DNA of 11,380 bases, taken from positions 1 through 11,380 of the forward strand of contig JAIROH010000109.1 in NCBI GenBank assembly GCA_031257595.1. The letters are read 5' to 3'. The notes below the pieces were generated by a model, which saw only the letters and a program-made list of their open reading frames with translations, did not search any database and was not told the DNA's origin. Below are positions 1-4,831 of this stretch, piece after piece. Each line of letters opens with the position of its first letter. Within the stretch, counting starts at the first letter, position 1. Both the position numbers and the translations under genes were made by a program. The stretch comes from Treponema sp. GTDB lineage: Bacteria; Spirochaetota; Spirochaetia; Treponematales; Breznakiellaceae.

Positions 1-165
1 TACGAGGTTCGTTCTGTAAGGAAATTATTAACTGTGGGGTCTACTACCATATTTCGTATTAGTGTTACTCAATTTTAACCGCCCCAAGGGGCGGGGTATT
101 AGACCCCACTGCGAATAAATCAGCGTTGCACTAAGCGGCCGGTACAATGTCCGCGCTCCGGCCTT
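1..165. other. Intergenic region with nested inverted repeats
   Basis: AT-richer than the genes beside it; no convincing gene is seen. It holds three inverted repeats: 34-43 with 100-109 (10-base perfect arms, GTGGGGTCTA), a tight GC palindrome at 79-94 lying inside that pair, and a long imperfect hairpin at 127-173 that covers the stop codon of the leftward SDR gene. It forms the 3' flank of the leftward operon. The plus-strand frame from base 1 stays open to a TAA at 76-78, but its codons are AT-ending, unlike the other genes, so it is not called. Confidence 0.6.
79..94 (-). terminator. GC-rich hairpin, possible terminator of the leftward operon
   Basis: Perfect 7-base arms (CCGCCCC and GGGGCGG) are separated by two bases. 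Read on the minus strand, the stem is followed by TTAAAATT, a weak U-tract. It lies about 70 bases past the SDR stop codon. An outer perfect repeat (34-43 with 100-109) encloses it, so it could instead be the core of a larger folded element or serve both strands. The poor U-tract keeps confidence low. Confidence 0.35.
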
Positions 166-173
166 TTAGTGCA
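127..173 (-). repeat. Stop-codon-straddling hairpin at the end of the SDR gene
   Basis: The arms GCACTAAGCGGCCGG (128-142) and CCGGCCTTTTAGTGC (158-172) pair at 13 of 15 positions, and 127 with 173 adds one more pair. The loop is 15 bases. The right arm contains the TAA stop (166-168, minus strand). There is no U-tract directly after the stem on the minus strand, so it looks more like a 3'-end stabilising structure than a classical intrinsic terminator. Confidence 0.55.
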
Positions 174-1482
174 GCATAACCTGGCCGCCGGTGACGGGAA
201 GGGCCTGGCCGGTTTCGTAGTCCTGTTCCACAAGGTAATAGATCGCCTTCATTACGTCCGGGCCTTCGCAGCCCCGTTTCATCGGGACTCTTCCTTCGTA
301 GTAGGCCTTTACATCGGCAATGGTCCTGGCCCCGGCGACTTTGCCGGCGTTAAGGTATTGAACAAAAAGGCCCTTTTCCGGATCCGACCAAAGGGGGCCG
401 TCGAAAAAATTCCCCGGACAGATTGAATTAACCTTGACGTTGTATTCAACCAATTCCAGGGCAAAGCTTGCGGTAAGCCCAATGCCGCCGAACTTGCTGC
501 CCGCGTACGCGCCGTTTTTGTTGGAGCCTTCAAGCCCGGATTTCGAGTTGATCTGGATAATATCGGTTTTCCATGCGGGCGAAGTAAGGGACTGGAGTTT
601 TAACAGGCGGCCGGAATATTTTGCCATGATAAAGTATCCCACGTAGTTTACCTCTGTGGTGAATTTAAAAGATTTCAGTTCCTGTTCCATAACGCTGCCG
701 GCATTGAGGATTCCGGCGTTGCTGACGCAAAGATCAAGACCGCCCGCCGTTTCCGCGATTGTTTTAAAAAGCGCTTCCGCGGATTCTTCGCTGGTAACAT
801 CCAGGGATACGGCTATCGCCGCTGTTCTGCCGCCGGCGGCGTTGATCCTGTCCGCGAGTTTTTTGGCGCCTTTAATATTGAGATCGGCGATAAAAACCAG
901 CGCCCCCGAAGAGGCAAGGCCAAGGACGATCTGTTCTCCGAAACCCTGGGCGCCGCCGGTTACCACGGCGATGCGGTTTTTTACCACGTCGCCACGGCCT
1001 TTGGAAGAAAGCCCCCTGGGGGTAATATCCGTACTTTGGGCGGGCGGAACTGTTTCTTCTATAAAAGACGAATCGTTTTCTGCCCGGCGTTTCAGCGCCG
1101 AATCAAGATCGCGGTCAATCCAGTACAGGGCCAAAAGCCCGTTTTCGCCGTTAAGGGCGATGCAGGAGGGCTGTTTTTTTACCGAGCCTGTGGAACGAAC
1201 GGCTTCCGCGCCCGAGGGTACCATTTCAAATTCCCAGGCGGCGTACGCTTCGTTTAACACCTTGGCGGCGGATTCCTCGTTAAAGAGGACCCCGCCATCG
1301 CTGTTTTTGGAAAAAGCGGAACTGATGTCTATTATGAGGGCTGTTTCGGGAATCGCCGTTCCCCCGGAAACGGCTGTTCCCGGAATTACCGTCCTCGGCA
1401 TGTTTACCGCGTTGATGCAAAGACCCCGTACCAGAGGCGCCAATACGGAATGAGGTACGGTTCCGTCTACAATGGTTGTCAT
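166..1482 (-). CDS. Sorbitol-6-phosphate 2-dehydrogenase-like SDR with N-terminal extension
   Basis: 438 residues. Residues about 168-438 are a classical short-chain dehydrogenase: NAD-binding TGGAQGFG (175-182), Asp200 at the end of beta-2 (suggesting NAD rather than NADP), SNAG (254-257), catalytic Ser313 in INSKSG, and Tyr326 and Lys330 in YAGSK. IIQINSKSG, the PMKRG segment (400-404) and the ending VTGGQVM closely recall E. coli SrlD (about 259 residues), which oxidises D-glucitol 6-phosphate to fructose 6-phosphate in the cytoplasm. The first 165 or so residues are extra to that family, match no domain I recognise, and have no transmembrane or signal character. The ATG at 1482 is preceded by AGGAAGG and overlaps the upstream PHP stop (ATGA), implying translational coupling. 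A GTG at residue 166 could start an SDR-only form, but its ribosome site is weaker. The substrate is inferred; a related hexitol phosphate is possible. Confidence 0.87.
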   Translation of the reverse strand: MTTIVDGTVPHSVLAPLVRGLCINAVNMPRTVIPGTAVSGGTAIPETALIIDISSAFSKNSDGGVLFNEESAAKVLNEAYAAWEFEMVPSGAEAVRSTGSVKKQPSCIALNGENGLLALYWIDRDLDSALKRRAENDSSFIEETVPPAQSTDITPRGLSSKGRGDVVKNRIAVVTGGAQGFGEQIVLGLASSGALVFIADLNIKGAKKLADRINAAGGRTAAIAVSLDVTSEESAEALFKTIAETAGGLDLCVSNAGILNAGSVMEQELKSFKFTTEVNYVGYFIMAKYSGRLLKLQSLTSPAWKTDIIQINSKSGLEGSNKNGAYAGSKFGGIGLTASFALELVEYNVKVNSICPGNFFDGPLWSDPEKGLFVQYLNAGKVAGARTIADVKAYYEGRVPMKRGCEGPDVMKAIYYLVEQDYETGQALPVTGGQVMLH

Positions 1483-2834
1483 GAAAATTTCCTTCCTTTG
1501 CGTAGATGCTCTATAATGTCCGGGGCGGATTCCCCGGGGTTTCCACGGTCAAGGGCTTTTCCCGCCCCCGCGTAAATTTCAAGCCGCCGGGGGAGGGGGA
1601 GTGAGGCCAGGGGATTGCCGGATGAAAAAAGTCCCCACGCGGGGTCGGCCGACGCGAGGTATTCGTGGGCGATAAGCGCCCATGTGGTGTCGAGCAGGTG
1701 ACGCAGGCCCGGCCGCAGTACTTCGGGACAGTTAAACGACTGACGGCTTGAGTTGATGTCCACTCCGGAAATTTCCATGTAGTTTCCTTCGGAACAAAAG
1801 CGCCTGATGCGTTCAAGCTGTTCCTGGGTGTTCCGGGGAGGCATATAGGTAATGGCTTTGAATCCGGCGGCCCTTATTTCTTCAAATAATTCCGGCAGGT
1901 AATCGTCCTCAAATTTTTCCGCTTTTTTGTCGCCGGTGGGCGATTCCCCCACATCCCCCAGGTAGGAATAGGCGGGGATCGCGCCGACGGAAAGGGCAAA
2001 GTCAACGGCGGCTTTGGCCGGGATACATTCGTTTTCACCGGGCTGAATAAAAAAGCCGGGAAGAAAGCCGGTCTTGAGTATACCCAAAAGATCGTAGAGG
2101 TAGTGGGGGTTGGAAGGATCGGAAAGGAACTTTTCGAGCTTTGGCCCGGCGTCAAGGCCAAAACTTTTTCGCAGTCCGTCGGTTAATTCCGGGCCCTTGC
2201 CGAATTTTTCAATACACTTTGCCGCGACGGCGGCCATGATATGGCGCTCGGTAATTTCACCGCCCCGTTCGTATTGGGATCGCTTTACTACGTCGTTTTC
2301 AAAATCAATCGGCGAAAGCCCCGCGTCTCCAAGCAGCAGGTTTGCCGCCTCCGTCATGTTCCCGCTGCGGGCAAGACGGGCTTCTCTTATGGGTTTGAGG
2401 AAAGCGGCGGTTTTTTCAACGGCGGGGGAGGGGATACCCTGTACGGTTATGTAGGCAATGCCTTCGGAGTCGGGGTTGTTGATCTTCCGCCCCGCCAGCG
2501 GGCTTTCGCTCCCGTCGGGCCGCTTTTTAAAGCTTACCCGTATCTCGAAGCCGCTGCATCCGCCTATGCCAAGCTCCGCGCAGGCGGCTTTGAGTTCAGC
2601 CGCCGCCGCCGCGGAATCGTGGTCCACGGAACCCGCCGCCTGGAGCCCCGCTTCGCGGGCCTTGAGGGCGGCCATTGCCGGGGTATAGGGACTAAAGCTG
2701 TAGATCGTGTGAATATGGTTGTTTACCTCGCCGTTTCCCTCCGCCTTTTCGGCACCGGCATAGCCACGCAGGGCGGCAAGACGTTCTTCCGGGTCAAGGA
2801 GGGGGTTGTTAATCGCCTCAATTAAATTACTCAT
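1479..2834 (-). CDS. PHP-domain putative metal-dependent hydrolase
   Basis: 451 residues from ATG 2834, chosen over an upstream in-frame TTG (2855) because GAAGG lies 8 bases before this ATG. PHP-type metal motifs are visible in the N-terminal half: H40-I-H42-T, D71-H72-D73, Glu97 in SGFEIRV, and possibly His198. The family uses two or three metal ions to hydrolyse phosphoesters (histidinol phosphatase, nucleoside bisphosphatases, polymerase proofreading). The usual C-terminal motifs look changed: GAIPAYSYLGD (284-294) stands where a G-x-hydrophobic-A-H-P type segment would be expected, and GVDINSSRQ (357-365) where a D-x-H motif is expected. It is the first gene of the leftward pair and overlaps the SDR by 4 bases, with the SDR ribosome site inside its last codons. 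A sugar-phosphate phosphatase role is possible, but no specific reaction can be assigned. Confidence 0.75.
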   Translation of the reverse strand: MSNLIEAINNPLLDPEERLAALRGYAGAEKAEGNGEVNNHIHTIYSFSPYTPAMAALKAREAGLQAAGSVDHDSAAAAAELKAACAELGIGGCSGFEIRVSFKKRPDGSESPLAGRKINNPDSEGIAYITVQGIPSPAVEKTAAFLKPIREARLARSGNMTEAANLLLGDAGLSPIDFENDVVKRSQYERGGEITERHIMAAVAAKCIEKFGKGPELTDGLRKSFGLDAGPKLEKFLSDPSNPHYLYDLLGILKTGFLPGFFIQPGENECIPAKAAVDFALSVGAIPAYSYLGDVGESPTGDKKAEKFEDDYLPELFEEIRAAGFKAITYMPPRNTQEQLERIRRFCSEGNYMEISGVDINSSRQSFNCPEVLRPGLRHLLDTTWALIAHEYLASADPAWGLFSSGNPLASLPLPRRLEIYAGAGKALDRGNPGESAPDIIEHLRKGRKFS

Positions 2835-2854
2835 GATTCTGGCCTTCAAAGGCA

Positions 2855-2860
2855 AGTATA
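2855..2860 (-). promoter_or_regulatory. Possible -10 box for the PHP-SDR operon
   Basis: The minus strand reads TATACT, 5 of 6 matches to the sigma-70 -10 consensus, about 20 bases before the PHP ATG. Transcription would start close to the GAAGG ribosome site, giving a very short leader. The -35 region at normal spacing is only a pyrimidine tract, so the call is weak. Confidence 0.3.
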
Positions 2861-2933
2861 TGACAAAAAGGGGAAAAGAAAAAGGGAAGGTTACCGGTCA
2901 TTCGACGGTTCTTTTGTAAATTCGTTTTTTACT

Positions 2934-2953
2934 CATGGCACAAAACCGCCATG
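2934..2953. repeat. Short palindrome, candidate operator
   Basis: CATGGC (2934-2939) and GCCATG (2948-2953) form perfect 6-base arms around an 8-base spacer. It lies between the candidate start sites of the two divergent operons, about 30 bases upstream of the mtlA-facing TTGACA box, a sensible place for an activator or shared operator. Six-base arms can arise by chance in GC-rich DNA. Confidence 0.3.
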
Positions 2954-2983
2954 CCAATTTTGCACATGTTTTTCTTGCGTTTT

Positions 2984-3012
2984 TTGACATTCCTTCTGTA
3001 AAGTAAATGAAA
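2984..3012 (+). promoter_or_regulatory. Candidate promoter for the mtlA operon
   Basis: A perfect TTGACA -35 box is at 2984-2989. At 17-base spacing the -10 hexamer is a poor ATGAAA (3007-3012). An alternative pairing is TTGCGT (2975-2980) with TAAAGT (2999-3004) at 18-base spacing. A good -35 with a poor -10 suits a regulated promoter, but the exact start site cannot be fixed by eye. Confidence 0.4.
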
Positions 3013-3016
3013 GCTT

Positions 3017-3063
3017 GCAAACCAGTGTTTGTCCGCAAGATACCCGGCTTTGCGGACAGGCGC
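3017..3063 (+). promoter_or_regulatory. Structured mtlA leader with two adjoining hairpins
   Basis: Hairpin A: CAAAC (3018-3022), a 4-base loop, and GTTTG (3027-3031), plus a closing G-U pair. Hairpin B: TGTCCGCAA (3030-3038) and TTGCGGACA (3050-3058), perfect 9-base arms with an 11-base loop, extendable outward to 3025-3063 with wobble pairs. Full-length B would use bases of A, so the two compete; a shortened B could coexist with A. B ends about 8-11 bases before the mtlA ribosome site (AAGGAG, 3074-3079). No U-tract follows, so a terminator is unlikely. It could be an operator pair or an RNA element affecting translation. Confidence 0.45.
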
Positions 3064-3085
3064 GAAATACAAGAAGGAGAAGAAC

Positions 3086-4474
3086 ATGAAGCAAATGGTA
3101 CAAAAAGTAGGTCGGTCGCTTTCCGCGATGGTTATGCCCAATTTGGGAGCCTTCATTGCCTGGGGGCTTATTACGGCGCTGTTCATTCCTACCGGCTGGA
3201 TTCCCAATGAAAAATTGGGGGCCATGGTCGGGCCGATGCTGTCGTATCTTCTGCCGCTTCTTATCGGCTATACCGGAGGCCGTTTGACAGGCGGCGGTAT
3301 AAGGGGCGGCGTAGTCGGCGCAATCGCTACCATCGGCGTCATCATGGGGGCGGATATTCCCATGTTTCTGGGCGCCATGATTGCCGGACCCCTGGGCGGT
3401 TTCTGCATCAAAAAATTTGACGACGGGACGGAAGGCCGTATCCCCGCCGGCTTTGAAATGCTGGTAAACAACTTTTCCGCGGGAATCATCGGCGGTATAC
3501 TTGCGATCATCTGTTACCTTGGCATAGGCCCCCTTGCCGCCGCCGCAACCAATGCCCTTGGCGCCGGCGTAGGCTGGCTGGTCAGCCACAAGCTGCTGCC
3601 TTTTTCTTCGATTATTGTTGAGCCCGCAAAGATACTGTTCCTTAACAACGCGATAAACCATGGCGTCTTTACGCCCCTGGGAAGCCAGCAGGCGGAAGCC
3701 GTGGGACGCTCGATCTACTTTATGATTGAATCAAACCCCGGCCCCGGCCTTGGACTGCTTCTCGCGTATTGTTTTGTGGGAAAAGGCAGCGCCAAAAGCA
3801 GCGCCCCCGGTGCGGTAATCATCCACTTCCTTGGCGGTATTCACGAGATTTATTTCCCCTATGTGTTGATGAATCCCGTCCTTGTTATCGCCATGATAGC
3901 CGGCGGTTTTACCGGCGTCCTGACCTTAAGCATCTTCGGAGGAGGTTTGGTCGGGCCGGCTTCTCCGGGATCAATTTTCGCGGAACTTATGATGACTCCC
4001 AGAGGCGCGTACATTCCCAATATTTTGGGTATACTGCTGGGAGGCGGGGTTTCGTTCATCCTGTCCATGGTACTGCTCAAGATTTTTGGAAAGAATGACG
4101 CGGACCTTGAAACTGCCCAGGCTCAAACCAGGGCAAACAAAGCCGAATCAAAGGGTATCTCGGTGGAAGAAACCAAAACAGCCTGGGACACTTCCACGGT
4201 AAAAAAGATCGTTTTTGCCTGTGACGCCGGGATGGGTTCAAGCGCAATGGGGGCCACCAAACTGAGGAAAAAAATCCAGGCGGCGGGCATTACGGACATT
4301 ACCGTTATTCATTCGCCGGTGAATGAAGTCCCCGAAGACGTGGATATTATTATCTGCCACAAGGAACTGGGAGATCGGGCCAGGGCGGCGAACCCAAAAG
4401 CCCGCCTTGTAACGATAAGCGATTTCCTTAACGCCCCGGAATATGAAGAAGTGGTGGCCGGTCTAAAAAAATGA
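3086..4474 (+). CDS. mtlA: PTS mannitol-type permease, EIICB component
   Basis: 462 residues. ATG 3086 is used because AAGGAG ends 6 bases before it; a further upstream TTG would lie inside the leader hairpin. Residues about 1-335 are the membrane EIIC channel, rich in Gly/Ala/Ile helices, with NNAINHG (187-193) and the signature GGIHEIYFP (250-258; Glu254 matches the key Glu of E. coli MtlA). A polar linker (about 336-370) leads to EIIB (371-462), whose phosphocysteine is Cys379 in VFACDAGMGSS. No EIIA is fused; it is supplied by mtlF downstream. The protein imports and phosphorylates its sugar using phosphate from EIIA. The family points to mannitol, yet no mtlD lies nearby and the enzymes fit sorbose or glucitol, so the substrate is open. 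It is the first gene of the plus operon. Confidence 0.92.
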   Translation: MKQMVQKVGRSLSAMVMPNLGAFIAWGLITALFIPTGWIPNEKLGAMVGPMLSYLLPLLIGYTGGRLTGGGIRGGVVGAIATIGVIMGADIPMFLGAMIAGPLGGFCIKKFDDGTEGRIPAGFEMLVNNFSAGIIGGILAIICYLGIGPLAAAATNALGAGVGWLVSHKLLPFSSIIVEPAKILFLNNAINHGVFTPLGSQQAEAVGRSIYFMIESNPGPGLGLLLAYCFVGKGSAKSSAPGAVIIHFLGGIHEIYFPYVLMNPVLVIAMIAGGFTGVLTLSIFGGGLVGPASPGSIFAELMMTPRGAYIPNILGILLGGGVSFILSMVLLKIFGKNDADLETAQAQTRANKAESKGISVEETKTAWDTSTVKKIVFACDAGMGSSAMGATKLRKKIQAAGITDITVIHSPVNEVPEDVDIIICHKELGDRARAANPKARLVTISDFLNAPEYEEVVAGLKK

Positions 4475-4501
4475 TCCGCCCCGTTCTTTAGCCCGGCTTT
4501 T
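4457..4501 (+). terminator. Hairpin with T-run over the mtlA stop, possible attenuator
   Basis: Arms GCCGGTCTAAA (4457-4467) and TTTAGCCCGGC (4487-4497) pair with a single T/C mismatch. The 19-base loop contains the mtlA TGA (4472-4474). TTTT (4498-4501) follows immediately. This resembles a leaky intrinsic terminator that could lower expression of ptsH and downstream genes relative to mtlA. Translating ribosomes reaching the stop would melt its left arm. Confidence 0.45.
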
Positions 4502-4516
4502 CAGCTTTACCAGGGA

Positions 4517-4552
4517 AGCACTGATTTATTCAATCGAGAATAAATCAGTGCT
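4517..4552. repeat. Perfect 15-base inverted repeat in the mtlA-ptsH gap
   Basis: AGCACTGATTTATTC (4517-4531) and GAATAAATCAGTGCT (4538-4552) are exact reverse complements around a 6-base loop (AATCGA). The stem is AT-rich and no U-tract follows, so it is not a normal terminator. It ends 10 bases before the ptsH ribosome site. The 11-base core GAATAAATCAG also occurs at 113-123. It could be a REP-like mobile palindrome, an mRNA processing site or a protein-binding site. Confidence 0.75.
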
Positions 4553-4573
4553 ACTTTAATGTGGGAGATATAT

Positions 4574-4831
4574 ATGCGGGAATTTTCGTATACGCTTACC
4601 GATCCAAACGGCATTCACGCGCGTCCGGCGGGACTTTTCGTCCAAAAAATGCAGGAGTTTAAAAGTGATGTTACCGTTAACCGGGACGACCAAAGTGCCG
4701 ACGCGAAAAAGCTGCTGGGTCTAATGAAGCTGCGGCTTAAATGCGGCCAAACCTTTACCGTTAAGGCCGAGGGCGAAGACGAAGCGGCGGTGATAGAAGC
4801 GGCCCGTGATTTTTTAACGGCAAACCTTTGA
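4574..4831 (+). CDS. ptsH: HPr phosphocarrier protein, lacking regulatory Ser46
   Basis: 85 residues from ATG 4574, preceded by GGGAG with a 6-base gap; an in-frame ATG at 4559 has no such site. GIHARPAG places the active-site histidine exactly at His15. HPr takes phosphate from EI and hands it to EIIA proteins and, in regulated systems, to PRD regulators. The segment after the active site reads ADAKKLLGLM; aligned with Bacillus HPr (KSIMGVM), position 46 is Lys, so HPr kinase could not phosphorylate it there. This resembles specialised HPr paralogues not used for CcpA-type catabolite control. Length is normal. The TGA stop overlaps the TTG start of mtlR (TTGA), and its 3' end is foldable (AAGCGGC 4797-4803 with GCCGCTT 4832-4838). 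Confidence 0.93.
   Translation: MREFSYTLTDPNGIHARPAGLFVQKMQEFKSDVTVNRDDQSADAKKLLGLMKLRLKCGQTFTVKAEGEDEAAVIEAARDFLTANL

Larger units (their letters stand above)
2835..3085. promoter_or_regulatory. Divergent control region between the PHP gene and mtlA
   Basis: The 251-base divergent spacer must carry promoters for both operons. It contains a purine/pyrimidine-skewed stretch (about 2864-2890), a palindrome CATGGC-N8-GCCATG (2934-2953), a TTGACA box (2984-2989) facing mtlA, and two inverted repeats in the mtlA leader (3017-3032 and 3025-3063). The PRD regulator encoded in the plus operon is the natural candidate to act here, but I recognise no published operator consensus. No convincing catabolite-response element was seen. 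Confidence 0.65.

Noticed and set aside
1..78. Plus-strand open frame from the window edge to a TAA at 76-78, possible gene tail ending in Phe
   Set aside because: Only 25 codons, mostly AT-ending unlike every other gene here, and no recognisable family; the GC hairpin right after it is suggestive but not enough.
656..1453. Long plus-strand open frame antisense to the SDR gene
   Set aside because: A shadow of GC-rich coding sequence on the other strand; low-complexity Ser/Pro/Ala product, no ribosome site, and the opposite frame has clear SDR motifs.
2835..3085. Catabolite-response element (CcpA site) in the divergent promoter region
   Set aside because: No stretch fits the degenerate cre palindrome convincingly, and the operon HPr lacks Ser46.
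2933..3661. Minus-strand open frame running from the divergent region into mtlA
   Set aside because: Overlaps the EIICB gene and its leader and gives a Gly/Lys/His-rich product without motifs.
4517..4552. Intrinsic terminator between mtlA and ptsH
   Set aside because: The 15-base stem is AT-rich and followed by ACTTTAATG, not a U-tract, and the downstream genes clearly belong to the same pathway.
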